Below, piece by piece: positions 20,077 through 30,344 of a stretch of 64,000 nucleotides of DNA (positions within the stretch are counted from its first letter, which is position 1; each line of letters opens with the position of its first letter). The stretch is from assembly GCF_039537705.1 (NCBI RefSeq), contig NZ_BAABBA010000014.1, positions 1-64,000 on the forward strand. Reading direction: 5' to 3'. The notes beneath the pieces were generated by a model, which was not told where the DNA came from, searched no databases, and saw only the letters and a list, made by a program, of their open reading frames with translations. Position numbers and translations under genes: made by a program. The DNA is from Georgenia daeguensis (GTDB taxonomy: Bacteria > Actinomycetota > Actinomycetes > Actinomycetales > Actinomycetaceae).

Positions 20077-21765
20077 TCATCGCTGCCAGGCCCGCACGGC
20101 TGACTCGTCCCGCTCCGGGTCTGCGGCGTGGCGGCCCGCGCCCGCAGCGTGCGGACCGCCCGCGGTGCCACGGGGTTGCCCGGCCACGCCGCGGTGACGG
20201 AGCTGCAGGATGTCCGGGACGCCGTCGCCGTCGAGGTCGAGGGCGGAGACCGAGCCGGACCGGCGACCGTGCCCGCCGCGCACCCGGGCCCTCCGCTCGG
20301 CGGCGCGCCGGGCCTCCCGGGACGCGGCCCGCTCGCCGTCGACGATCGCGAAGTACTCGGAGCGGCGCTCCTCCTGCTCCGCGGCGACGACGAGCCGGGC
20401 GGACGAGGCGACGGTGAACACCGAGGGGTCCTTCGCCCGGCCCCAGCGGACCTCGTTGAAGAGGATGTTCAGGAGCACGGCCACCACGGAGGCGGCCGAG
20501 ATGCCCGAGTGGAAGACCATGCCCACCCACGCGGGGAACGCGTCGTAGAACGTCGGCATGGCGATCGGGATGACACCGAAGGAGATCGCGACGGCCACGA
20601 GGGTGAGGTTGAGGTTGTTGTCGTACTCCACCTTCGACAGGGTGCGGATGCCCGAGGCGGCGACCGAGCCGAACAGGACGATCCCCGCCCCGCCCAGCAC
20701 GGGCATCGGGATCGCCGCCACGACCCGCCCCAGCACCGGCAGGAGGCCGAGGACGAGGAGCACGGACCCGCCGGCCGCGACCGCCCAGCGGCTCTTGATG
20801 CCGGTGATGGCCACCAGTCCGACGTTCTGGGCGAAGGCACTGGCCGGAAAGCTGTTCAGCACCGGGGCGAGGGTGGTGGCGACCATGTCGGCGCGGAGCC
20901 CGTCCCCCACCCGCCTCGCGTCGACCTTCGTCCCGACGATCTCGCCGACGGCGATGACGTCCGCCGTCGTCTCGGTCATGATCACCAGGATCACGATCGT
21001 CATCGAGATGATCGCGCCGATCTCGAAGACGGGCAGGCCGAACTCGAACGGCGTCGGCAGGGCCACCGTCGCCCCCTGGGCGACGGCCGAGAAGTCCGCC
21101 ATGCCGACGCCGGCGGCGAAGACGGTGCCGATCACCAGACCCAGCAGGATCGAGAGCCGGGAGATCGTGCCCTGCAGGAACCGGCTGAGCACCAGGACCA
21201 CCACGAGGGTGAACATCGCGAGCCCGATGTTGGCCGTCGACCCCCAGTCGGGCGCCTCCGCGTTCGAGCCCATCATCCAGCGCACCGCCACGGGGAGCAG
21301 CGACACACCGATGACCGTGATGATCGTCCCGGTCACCACCGGCGGGAAGAACCGGATGATCTGCGCGAAGAAGGGTGAGATCAGCAGGCCGATCGCACCG
21401 GCCACGATGATGGAGCCGAACACGGCGGGCAGGCCACCGTCGCCCGTGGCGACCGCCACCATCGTGGAGACGGAGGCGAACGAGATTCCCTGGACGAGCG
21501 GCAGCTGCGACCCGAAGAAGGGGATGCCGACGGTCTGGAGGATGGTGGCGGCCCCGCTGACCAGTAGCGATGCGGAGACCAGGATGCCGATCTGGGCACC
21601 GTCGAGGCCGGCCGCCTGACCGACGATGAGCGGCGGCGCGATGACGCCTCCGTACATCGTCATGATGTGCTGAAGGCCGTAGAGGAAGGTCTTGCCGACG
21701 GAGTACTTCTCGTCCTCCGGGCGCTGCCCTGTGGGCAGCTCGACAGGCGCGGTCGTGCCAGTCAT
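20077..21765 (-). CDS. NCS2 family purine (xanthine/urate) permease with C-terminal extension
   Basis: A 562-residue nucleobase:cation symporter-2 protein with about 14 membrane spans. It has the family's QLPLVQGISFA (near residue 88) and ETTADVIAVGEIVG (near residue 263) motifs. It probably imports urate or xanthine, since it is last in the uricase operon, 43 nt after uricase. The last 100 or so residues are hydrophilic. They include an Arg/Ala-rich segment and a calcium-loop-like LDLDGDGVPDILQ (residues 509-521) that is not part of the NCS2 fold. The start ATG is reasonable but has only a moderate ribosome binding site. Confidence 0.9.
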   Translation of the reverse strand: MTGTTAPVELPTGQRPEDEKYSVGKTFLYGLQHIMTMYGGVIAPPLIVGQAAGLDGAQIGILVSASLLVSGAATILQTVGIPFFGSQLPLVQGISFASVSTMVAVATGDGGLPAVFGSIIVAGAIGLLISPFFAQIIRFFPPVVTGTIITVIGVSLLPVAVRWMMGSNAEAPDWGSTANIGLAMFTLVVVLVLSRFLQGTISRLSILLGLVIGTVFAAGVGMADFSAVAQGATVALPTPFEFGLPVFEIGAIISMTIVILVIMTETTADVIAVGEIVGTKVDARRVGDGLRADMVATTLAPVLNSFPASAFAQNVGLVAITGIKSRWAVAAGGSVLLVLGLLPVLGRVVAAIPMPVLGGAGIVLFGSVAASGIRTLSKVEYDNNLNLTLVAVAISFGVIPIAMPTFYDAFPAWVGMVFHSGISAASVVAVLLNILFNEVRWGRAKDPSVFTVASSARLVVAAEQEERRSEYFAIVDGERAASREARRAAERRARVRGGHGRRSGSVSALDLDGDGVPDILQLRHRGVAGQPRGTAGGPHAAGAGRHAADPERDESAVRAWQR

Positions 21766-21808
21766 GTCCGAGCTCCTTCGCTGCGGGCGTGGGACGGTCA
21801 GAACGGGC

Positions 21809-22768
21809 TCAGCAGAAGCCCGTCACGGTGGCCCAGGCGCGCGGCTCCGGCTCGATGTCCGAGCGCTTGACCTCACCCTCGATCAGGCCGTAAGGGCGGT
21901 CGGCCGCGTAGAACACCTCGTTGGGGTTCTCCAGGCCGAACGGTTCGAAGTCGACGAGGAAGTGGTGCAGGTTGGGCATCGAGAACTTGATCTCACCGAT
22001 CTCGGGGTGCGCCTCGAGGACGCGGCGGCCCATCTGGTAGAGCGTCTGCTGCAGGGCGTAGGAGTGCACGTCGGCGAACGTCTCGAGAAGGATCCGGCGG
22101 ACGTCGTCGTACACGGCGTTGTAGTCGATGTCGGTGCGCAGGTAGCGCCACCTGGCGGTCACGGAGGTCGCCAGGATGCGGTCGTCCGTCTCCACCAGCG
22201 TGGTGTAGCGGTCCCGGGGGAAGCCGTGGAACTCCGAGCCGGTGGACTTCAGCACCTTGAGGTCCTCCAGCCCCGCGACGACGAAGACCTCGTCGCCGTC
22301 CCGCTGCACGACGGCCGTGCGCGTCTCGGTGCCCCCCTTGACGAAGGCGTGGTTGTGCTCTCCGTCCGCGGCGTTGTTCTCCAGCGAGGTGGGGATGTGC
22401 TCCCAGGTGTACTCCTTCACGCCCCAGCGCCCGCCCGTGACCCAGTCGAACGAGCTGGTGAAGTGCTCCGCGAGGCGCAGGGCGAACTCCTCCGGCGAGC
22501 CGATGCCGTCCTTGGCGAACGCGAAGACGGTGTTCTTCTGCGTGTCGGTCGCCACCACCGGGGAGTTGTCGCCCTCGGTGTGCGCCACGGTGAAGTCGCC
22601 GCGCAGCTGCGAGGTCACCGACAGGTCGGTGATGCGGTGACGCGGGTGATCGCGGTCCACCTTGACCAGCCTGACCTCGGCCTTGCCGTACTGGTTGTCG
22701 CCCAGCACGATCGAGCCGTCGTGGTCCGGGGCGCCTGCGGCGGGCTGGGTGGTGAGGGTGTCGCTCAT
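21809..22768 (-). CDS. pucL: urate oxidase (uricase)
   Basis: A 319-residue tunnelling-fold uricase that oxidises urate to 5-hydroxyisourate with release of H2O2. Recognisable segments are DNQYGKAEVRLVKV, the T/K region VVATDTQKNTVFAFAKD and the C-terminal FSMPNLHHFLVDFEPFGLENPNEVFYA, which holds conserved active-site residues. Cofactor-free enzymes of this type act in the cytosol. It is third in the operon OHCU decarboxylase-HIU hydrolase-uricase-permease, with a 240-nt spacer before it in which I see no operator box. Confidence 0.95.
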   Translation of the reverse strand: MSDTLTTQPAAGAPDHDGSIVLGDNQYGKAEVRLVKVDRDHPRHRITDLSVTSQLRGDFTVAHTEGDNSPVVATDTQKNTVFAFAKDGIGSPEEFALRLAEHFTSSFDWVTGGRWGVKEYTWEHIPTSLENNAADGEHNHAFVKGGTETRTAVVQRDGDEVFVVAGLEDLKVLKSTGSEFHGFPRDRYTTLVETDDRILATSVTARWRYLRTDIDYNAVYDDVRRILLETFADVHSYALQQTLYQMGRRVLEAHPEIGEIKFSMPNLHHFLVDFEPFGLENPNEVFYAADRPYGLIEGEVKRSDIEPEPRAWATVTGFC

Positions 22769-23008
22769 GTCTAGCTCCTTCGATAGTTGTGGTGCGACTT
22801 ATGTGGACGTCAGGAGGTGCGGTCAGGGACCGTCTCGACCGGCCCCTGCGGCGCCCCGGTGGCGGCGCCCCGGGAGGGCGACTGCGCGGCGGGTCGGCCC
22901 GCCGGAACCCGTGGGCAGGCTCGCCCGGGGCCGTGAGCCCGCGGGCGGGCGGCGCGCCGCCGCCTGTCACGCACTCCTGCAGGACTCACCGCTCGTGTCG
23001 GAGCCCGG

Positions 23009-23347
23009 TCAGCTGCCCCGGTAGGTCGAGTACGCGAACGGGCTGAGCAGGATCGGCACGTGGTAGTGATCCTGCCCCTCCTCCACCACGAAGTCGATCG
23101 TGACCTCGGGGTAGAAGGTGCGCTGGTCGCGCGCGGCGAAGTACTCGCCGGTGGCGAAGACGATGCGGTAGGTGCCGGGCTCCAGGGCGGCGGGCCCCAG
23201 GTCCCGGTTCCGACCGTCCGCGTCGGTGGCGCCGGAGGCGATCGTGGTCAGGCCGCCGCCCTCGTGGCGTACGAGGCGGACGCCCACCCCCGCGGCCGGG
23301 ACGCCGGCGACGGCGTCGAGGACGTGGGTGGTGATGTGCGAGGTCAC
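23009..23347 (-). CDS. pucM: 5-hydroxyisourate hydrolase (transthyretin-like)
   Basis: A 112-residue transthyretin-like protein. It begins with THVLDAVAGVPAAGV and ends in the diagnostic YRGS tetrapeptide that contributes to the active site. It hydrolyses 5-hydroxyisourate made by uricase to OHCU. The GTG start overlaps the stop of the OHCU decarboxylase gene (GTGA), so the two are translationally coupled. Confidence 0.94.
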   Translation of the reverse strand: MTSHITTHVLDAVAGVPAAGVGVRLVRHEGGGLTTIASGATDADGRNRDLGPAALEPGTYRIVFATGEYFAARDQRTFYPEVTIDFVVEEGQDHYHVPILLSPFAYSTYRGS

Positions 23348-23847
23348 GTGAGCTCTCCTTCGAGTCTGAGGACCGCGATCTCCCGCAGCTGCTCGGCGGC
23401 GGTCCGGCGTTCGGTGGCAGGGTCGTTGGTGAGGCGCTCGTCGAGTGCCGCGAGGATCTCCTCCGGCCCGCGGCCGGCGGCGCGGATGAGGAAGACGTGG
23501 CCGAAACGCGCCTCGTAGGCGCGGTTCCCCTCAGCCAGGCGACGGGCGACGTCGGCCCCCGCGCCGGTCACGCCGGCCTGCTCACGGCGCGAGTGGGCCG
23601 CGTCAGCCTCGCCTCCCTCGGGTCGCTCGCCGATCCGTGGGTGGCGGGCCAGAGCGGCGTCGATCTCCTCGTCCGTCCAGGGCTGTGCCGCCTGCCGGGC
23701 TGCCTCCAGCGCGTCCTCGACGGAGGCGTAGGGTCGACCGCGGACGATCTCGTCCGCCCAGCGCGGTACCGCGGCGCACGCGAGAAGCATCGCTCGCGCC
23801 TGCTCGGTCCCGGCACTGTTGAGCCGGTCCACCCGGGTCGACCTCAT
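23344..23847 (-). CDS. uraD: OHCU decarboxylase (2-oxo-4-hydroxy-4-carboxy-5-ureidoimidazoline decarboxylase)
   Basis: A 167-residue all-helical OHCU decarboxylase that forms S-allantoin. Features are the HPRIGERPEGG loop with the catalytic His region, SRREQAGV and the FGHVFLIRAAGR segment. The chosen ATG (MRSTRVDRLNS) has GGAGG 5 nt upstream; longer in-frame readings enter the operator at 23872-23886. It is the first gene of the urate operon. Confidence 0.93.
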   Translation of the reverse strand: MRSTRVDRLNSAGTEQARAMLLACAAVPRWADEIVRGRPYASVEDALEAARQAAQPWTDEEIDAALARHPRIGERPEGGEADAAHSRREQAGVTGAGADVARRLAEGNRAYEARFGHVFLIRAAGRGPEEILAALDERLTNDPATERRTAAEQLREIAVLRLEGELT

Positions 23848-23871
23848 CGAACCTCCGACGTCCTTGGCGAC

Positions 23872-23904
23872 TTCCGTATTGCGGAAGCACTCTTCCACTT
23901 GGAG
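23872..23904 (-). promoter_or_regulatory. IclR-type operator, uricase operon promoter
   Basis: TTCCG-N5-CGGAA (23872-23886) is a perfect inverted repeat. Six nt further upstream of the gene is a TTCC-ACTT-GGAG element (23893-23904). The core lies 24 nt before the OHCU decarboxylase start and is the most symmetrical of the five boxes. Confidence 0.65.
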
Positions 23905-24087
23905 AGATTCAACTCCCGGCCCCGCCACCTGTCAAGGGCGCCGCCAGCGCTCGCGGGCCTCCGCACCCCGGGTGTGCGGTACATGTGTCCGGCCGACGGG
24001 ACGTAAGCCCCAGGAAACGGACATTTGGGCGAGCCATGCTTCTACCCAAGAGCTTCATCAGGTGACAACCGCTCGAAGGAGAGCACG

Positions 24088-24630
24088 ATGGCTACCACGA
24101 CTCCGCACCGCACAGCGCGAGCGGTGACCTACCAGGAAGACATCATCACCTCGTCCGCGGCCCGCAAGACGCTGGCCGTCGGCCGGATCATCATCGGCTG
24201 GGTCTTCCTGTGGGCCTTCGTCGACAAGCTGTTCGGCCTGGGCTTCATGACTCCGGCCGAGCGCGCCTGGATCAACGGCGGCACCCCCGCCCAGGGCTAC
24301 ATCAAGGGCATCGAGGGCCCGTTCGCGGGCTTCTTCCAGGTCTTCGCCAACCCCTTCGGCGACGCCCTGTTCATGGCCGGCCTGCTCGGCATCGGCGTCG
24401 CGATGATCGCGGGTGCGGGCCTGAAGATCGCCGCGGTCACCGGCACCCTGCTCATGCTCTTCATGTACCTGGCTGAGCTGCCGCTGGCCCTCGGCGGGAC
24501 CAACCCGATCACCGACTCCCACTGGGTCGAGGCGATGCTGCTGATCATCTCGGCGGTCACCCTCTCGGGCGACACCTGGGGCCTGGGCAAGTGGTGGGCC
24601 CGCAAGGTCGGCAACAGCTGGCTCCGCTGA
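24088..24630 (+). CDS. DoxX-like membrane protein
   Basis: A 180-residue protein with four predicted membrane spans (about residues 30-50, 80-105, 107-128 and 145-165). The region GRIIIGWVFLWAFVDKLFGLGF is typical of the DoxX/TQO small subunit group. Some members act with terminal oxidases or thiosulfate:quinone oxidoreductase, but the role of this one cannot be read from the sequence. The ATG has GAAGGAG upstream. It stands alone between the urate operon and a strong terminator. No IclR-type box precedes it. Confidence 0.8.
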   Translation: MATTTPHRTARAVTYQEDIITSSAARKTLAVGRIIIGWVFLWAFVDKLFGLGFMTPAERAWINGGTPAQGYIKGIEGPFAGFFQVFANPFGDALFMAGLLGIGVAMIAGAGLKIAAVTGTLLMLFMYLAELPLALGGTNPITDSHWVEAMLLIISAVTLSGDTWGLGKWWARKVGNSWLR

Positions 24631-24659
24631 ACCACACCTCCGGGTCGAACGACCCGGAC

Positions 24660-24695
24660 GACGAAGGCCCTGGCCGGACGGCCAGGGCCTTCGTC
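24660..24695. terminator. bidirectional terminator between DoxX and malic enzyme 2
   Basis: A perfect 16-bp stem, GACGAAGGCCCTGGCC against GGCCAGGGCCTTCGTC, with the loop GGAC. It lies between two convergent genes. Confidence 0.9.
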
Positions 24696-24705
24696 GCGTC
24701 AGAGG

Positions 24706-26127
24706 TCAGCGCACCTCTGCGGCGTCCCCGCGCTGGGAGTCCAGGTGGCGCTGAGCCTCGGTGCGCACCGCCTCGGCCACCGCCTCCGCCACGCGCGTGT
24801 CGAAGACGCCGGGGATGATGAACGCCGGGTTCAGCTCGTCGTCGGAGACCACCTCGGCGATCGCCACCGCCGCCACGCGCAGGAGCTCCGGCGAGATGTG
24901 CGTGGCGCCGACGTCGAGCAGCCCCCGGAACAGGCCCGGGAAGGCCAGGACGTTGTTGATCTGGTTGGGGTAGTCCGAGCGTCCCGTCGCCACCACCGCC
25001 GCCGTCCGGCCCGCCTCGATCGGGTCGACCTCCGGGGTGGGGTTCGCCAGGGCGAAGACGATCGCGCCGTCGTTCATCGTCGCCACGTCCTCACCGGTGA
25101 GGATGTTGCCCGCGGAGACGCCGATGAACACGTCGGCCCCGACGAGACCCTCCTTCAGGGACCCGCTGAAGCCTCCCTCGTTGGTGTTCTCGGCGATCCA
25201 CCGGCGGTGCTCGTCGCCGTTGGCGGCGCCCTTGTGGAGCGCTCCCCCGCGGCCGAAGGCGACGATGTCGCGGGCGCCCTGGGCCTTCAGCAGCTTGATG
25301 ATCGCCGACCCCGCGGCGCCGACGCCCGAGACGACGATGCGCACGTCCGCCATCGTCTTCCCGGTCACCTTGAGCGCGTTGATGAGCGCCGCGAGCACCA
25401 CGATGGCGGTGCCGTGCTGGTCGTCGTGGAAGACCGGGATGTCCAGCTCCTCGCGCAGCCGGGCCTCGATCTCGAAGCACCGGGGCGCGGAGATGTCCTC
25501 CAGGTTGATGCCCCCGTACACCGGGGCGATGGCCTTGACGATGGAGATGATCTCCTCGGTGTCCTTCGTGTCCAGGCACACCGGCCACGCGTCCACGTGC
25601 CCGAACTCCTTGAAGAGGGCGGCCTTGCCCTCCATGACCGGCAGCGCCGCCGCGGGCCCGATGTCGCCCAGGCCCAGCACCGCGGTCCCGTCCGTGACCA
25701 CCGCGACGGTGTTGCGCTTGATCGTCAGGCGCCGCGCGTCCTCCGGCTTCTCCGCGATCGCCAGGCACACCCGCGCCACCCCGGGCGTGTAGGCCCGCGA
25801 CAGGTCACGACGCGTCTTCAGCGGCACCTTCAGGGCCACCTCGATCTTCCCGCCGAGGTGCATGAGGAAGGTCGAGTCGGACATCTTGAGCACCTGCACG
25901 CCCTCCAGGGCGTTCAGCGCGTCCCGGACCCGCTCCCCGTGCTCGCCGTCGACCGTGTCGCACGTGACGTCCACCGTCAGCTTCGTCGTCGAGGAGTGGA
26001 CGATGTCGACGCCCATGACCGCGGCTCCGGCCTCCGCGACCGCGGACACCACCGTGCTCGTCGCCCGCTGCGACGCCGGCACCTCCACCCGCAGGGTGAT
26101 CGTGTAGCTGGGGCTGGGGAGTGCCAT
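24706..26127 (-). CDS. NAD(P)-dependent malic enzyme with N-terminal ACT-like domain (copy 2)
   Basis: A 473-residue paralogue of the malic enzyme at 17599-19083, close to identical along most of its length and missing only the long acidic tail. The same ACT-like N-terminus, VTDGTAVLGLGDIGP and PVFHDDQHGTAIV motifs are present. Some tracts are identical at the DNA level (for example 26037-26106 against 19005-19074). It is not adjacent to the island operons. A TTCCG-N5-TGGAA sequence sits 11 nt before its ATG but coincides with the ribosome binding site GGAAGG, so regulation with the island is uncertain. Confidence 0.93.
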   Translation of the reverse strand: MALPSPSYTITLRVEVPASQRATSTVVSAVAEAGAAVMGVDIVHSSTTKLTVDVTCDTVDGEHGERVRDALNALEGVQVLKMSDSTFLMHLGGKIEVALKVPLKTRRDLSRAYTPGVARVCLAIAEKPEDARRLTIKRNTVAVVTDGTAVLGLGDIGPAAALPVMEGKAALFKEFGHVDAWPVCLDTKDTEEIISIVKAIAPVYGGINLEDISAPRCFEIEARLREELDIPVFHDDQHGTAIVVLAALINALKVTGKTMADVRIVVSGVGAAGSAIIKLLKAQGARDIVAFGRGGALHKGAANGDEHRRWIAENTNEGGFSGSLKEGLVGADVFIGVSAGNILTGEDVATMNDGAIVFALANPTPEVDPIEAGRTAAVVATGRSDYPNQINNVLAFPGLFRGLLDVGATHISPELLRVAAVAIAEVVSDDELNPAFIIPGVFDTRVAEAVAEAVRTEAQRHLDSQRGDAAEVR

Positions 26128-26249
26128 GTCGGGTGCCTTCCGGGCGTTGGAAAAGTGCGGTGCATCCTATCCCGCCGCTCTGTGCGGCAGCTCACTGCGC
26201 CGCGCCGCGGGGCGGGGCCGACGGCCCCGCCGGCCCCGCCGCGGACGAC

Positions 26250-26285
26250 GGCGGCGGGCCCTCCCCGCAGGGAGGACCCGCCGCC
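26250..26285 (-). terminator. probable terminator of the gatCAB operon
   Basis: A 16-bp stem, GGCGGCGGGCCCTCCC against GGGAGGACCCGCCGCC, with one mismatch and the loop CGCA. It lies about 120 nt after the gatB stop. Confidence 0.7.
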
Positions 26286-26359
26286 GGGTCGGAGCTGTCG
26301 TCCACCGGGAGCCGACGCCGCACCGCACGGCTGACGCCTCACCGAGAAGATGACGCCTC

Positions 26360-26399
26360 GCTGAGAGATCTCGCTCGTGGCTGAGAGATCTCGCTCGTG
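26360..26399. repeat. 20-bp perfect tandem duplication beside gatB stop
   Basis: Two exact copies of a 20-bp unit, GCTGAGAGATCTCGCTCGTG, with an internal palindrome GAGATCTC. They end 5 nt before the gatB stop codon. An imperfect repeat with TGACGCCTC precedes them. Confidence 0.85.
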
Positions 26400-26403
26400 C
26401 GGG

Positions 26404-27902
26404 TCAGCCGATGCGCGCCATGAGGATCTCGCGGACCTTGGCGGCGTCGGCCTGACCGCGCGTGGCCTTCATGACGGCGCCGACGATCGCGCCGGCGGCC
26501 TGGACCTTGCCGCCGCGGATCTTCTCCGCGACGTCTGGGTTCGCGGCGAGCGCCTCGTCCACGGCGGCCTCGAGGGCGCCGTCGTCGGAGACGACCTCCA
26601 GACCACGGGCGACCACGACCTCCTCGGGCGAGCCCTCGCCGGCCAGCACGCCCGCGAGCACCTGCTTGGCGAGCTTGTCGTTGATCCGCCCCGACTCGAC
26701 GAGGGCAGCCAGCTCCGCCACCTGCGCCGGCGTCACGGACAGCTCCTCCAGGCTCACGCCGTCGTTCTTCGCCGTGCGGGACAGCTCGCCCATCCACCAC
26801 TTGCGGGCGGCGGCGGGGTCCGCGCCGGCCGCGACGGTGGCCTCGACGAGGTCGCCCGCGCCGGCGTTGACCAGGTCACGCATCTCGGCGTCGGAGAAGC
26901 CCCACTCGCCCTGCAGCCGGCGACGGCGCACGGCCGGCAGCTCGGGCAGGGACGCCCGGATCTCCTCGACCCACTCGCGCGGCGGCGCGATCGGCACCAG
27001 GTCGGGCTCGGGGAAGTACCGGTAGTCCTCGGCGTCGGACTTCACGCGGCCGGGCGAGGTCGTGCCGGTGTCCTCGTGCCAGTGCCGCGTCTCCTGGACG
27101 ATCGAGCCGCCCTCGTCGAGGATGCCCGCCTGGCGGGAGATCTCGTAGCGCACGGCCCGCTCGACGGAGCGAAAGGAGTTGACGTTCTTCGTCTCCGTGC
27201 GGGTGCCCAGCGGGTCCGTGGGGTTCGCGCGCAGGGAGACGTTGACGTCGGCACGGACGTTGCCGCGCTCCATCCGGGCCTCGGAGACGCCGAGGGAGCG
27301 GAAGATGTCCCGCAGGGCGTTGACGTACGCGCGGGCCACCTCCGGGGCGCGCTCGCCGGCGCCCTCGATCGGCCGGGTGACGATCTCCACCAGCGGGATG
27401 CCCGCGCGGTTGTAGTCCACGAGGGAGTGCGTGGCGCCGTGGATGCGCCCGGTGGAGCCGCCGACGTGGGTGTTCTTGCCCGCGTCCTCCTCCATGTGCG
27501 CACGCTCGATCTGCACGCGGAAGATCTCGCCGTCGGAGAGCTCGACGTCGAGGTAGCCGTCGTGCGCGATGGGCTCGTCGTACTGCGAGGTCTGGAAGTT
27601 CTTCGGCACGTCCGGGTAGAAGTAGTTCTTCCGGGCGAACCGGCATGACTCCGCGATCTCGCAGTTCAGCGCGAGCCCGATGCGCACGGCGTACTCGACG
27701 GCCTTGCCATTAACCGCCGGCAGGGCGCCGGGCAGGCCCAGGGAGACGGGCGTGACCGCGGTGTTCGGCGCGGCCCCGAAGGTCTGCGGGGCGCCGTCGA
27801 ACATCTTGGTCGCCGTGCCGAGCTCGACGTGCACCTCGATGCCGAGCACGGGGTCGTACTTGCGCACGGCCTCGTCGTAGTCGACCAACTCGGTCTGCGC
27901 GC

Positions 27903-27906
<4 letters not shown>
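26404..27906 (-). CDS. gatB: aspartyl/glutamyl-tRNA amidotransferase subunit B
   Basis: A 500-residue GatB. It has the kinase-like cradle domain with GIEVHVELGTATKMF (residue 22 on), LGLPGALPAVN and YFYPDVPKNFQTSQYD, and a C-terminal YqeY-like helical domain near residues 355-500 that grips the tRNA. With GatA and GatC it converts Glu-tRNA(Gln) and Asp-tRNA(Asn) to the amides. The ATG (MSAQTELVDYD) overlaps the gatA stop (ATGA); an in-frame upstream extension is rejected. Confidence 0.97.
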
Positions 27907-29407
<1,501 letters not shown>

Positions 29408-29411
<4 letters not shown>

Positions 29412-29707
29412 GCGTCCTCCCCCAGGATCTGCGGCACGGCGAACATGCCGTCGCGCGCCTCGGGCGCCGCGGCCATGACGGCGTCGAGGTCGAGGGTCTC
29501 GACCACCTCGTCCGCGCGCCAGACGTTGCTCAGCGGGATCGGGTGGGAGGTGGCGGGCACGTCGGGGGTGGCGACCTCGTTGACCCGGGCGACGGCGCCG
29601 GCGATGACGTCGAGCTCACCGGCGAGCCGGTCGATCTCCTCGGGAGTCAGCGCGATCCGTGCCAGGGCCGCGACGCGCGCGACCTCGTCGGAAGAGATGG
29701 TGGACAT
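29408..29707 (-). CDS. gatC: aspartyl/glutamyl-tRNA amidotransferase subunit C
   Basis: A 99-residue GatC with the typical start ISSDEVARVAALARIALTPEEI and the C-terminal LRxD-like region replaced by SNVWRADEV. It stabilises the GatA-GatB complex. First gene of the operon. The ATG follows a TAGAAT -10 box after 7 nt, so the mRNA is probably leaderless. Confidence 0.95.
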
Positions 29708-29770
29708 GCCCGCGATTCTACGTGCCTGCCCGGGCGGCCCGACGACCCGGCGGGTGCCTCCGGCACGAGC

Positions 29771-30190
29771 TCAGGGCGCCGACCGGCCGATCAGGTCCAG
29801 GAGGGCGGCGCCGTAGGCGTCCGCCGGCTCGGCGGCGACATGCTCGACCTCCTCCGTGCCGGGGCCGACGGGGAACGTGGCCAGCACCCGGTACCCGTCC
29901 GGCTCCCGCTCGAGCCGGCGGAACGTGGCGCCGAGGAGCTCGCGGAGCTGGTCCTCGCGGGGGCGCCACACCGTCTGGTCGATCGTCACGGAGTCCAGGG
30001 CCCACTCCGTGGTGCCGTTGAAGCCGAGGATCGTGCCCGTGGGGTAGGTGCGCGCCTCGACCGTCATCTCCGAGATCGTGAAGACGTCGCCCGCGAGCTC
30101 GGGCTGGTCGATCGAGAAGCGGTCCCCGGGGGCCGGGCGCCAGCGCAGTCCGGCCTCCTGCAGGGCCCGGGCGAGCTCGAGGGAGATCAT
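29771..30190 (-). CDS. conserved actinobacterial protein of unknown function
   Basis: A 139-residue soluble protein starting MISLELARALQEAGL, with conserved-looking segments PTGTILGFNGTTEWALDSV and WRPREDQLRELLGATFRRLE. I recognise this as a widespread small actinobacterial protein sometimes labelled pilus assembly CpaE, a name the sequence does not support since there is no P-loop or receiver domain. Function unknown. The ATG lies 6 nt after a possible -10 box GATACT. Divergent from the phospholipase D gene. Confidence 0.7.
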   Translation of the reverse strand: MISLELARALQEAGLRWRPAPGDRFSIDQPELAGDVFTISEMTVEARTYPTGTILGFNGTTEWALDSVTIDQTVWRPREDQLRELLGATFRRLEREPDGYRVLATFPVGPGTEEVEHVAAEPADAYGAALLDLIGRSAP

Positions 30191-30344
30191 CGGCCCAGTA
30201 TCGGCCAGCCCGGCGCGAGCGGCCCGGGCGACGGCGGCCGTCGTAACCGTCACCCGCCTCGGCGGGGACTCGCGCCGCGGACGGCCGGGGCCTGACTCCC
30301 CGCGCCGAGGTGTTCCGGACCGGGCCGTGCCATAGGTTTGGGCC

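Noticed and set aside
24660..24695. Inverted repeat as a possible attachment site or insertion sequence end
   Set aside because: It lies exactly between convergent genes and forms a perfect GC-rich stem with a short loop, so a terminator explains it. No transposase or integrase gene is in the window.
26138..26152. TTCCG-N5-TGGAA upstream of the second malic enzyme as a sixth IclR-type operator
   Set aside because: The right half overlaps the ribosome binding site GGAAGG and the spacer does not match the YATCG seen in the others. It may be a chance match, so I did not list it as an operator.
29771..30190. Pilus assembly protein CpaE
   Set aside because: The product is 139 residues with no P-loop or receiver domain, and no pilus genes are near. 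I left it as a conserved protein of unknown function.
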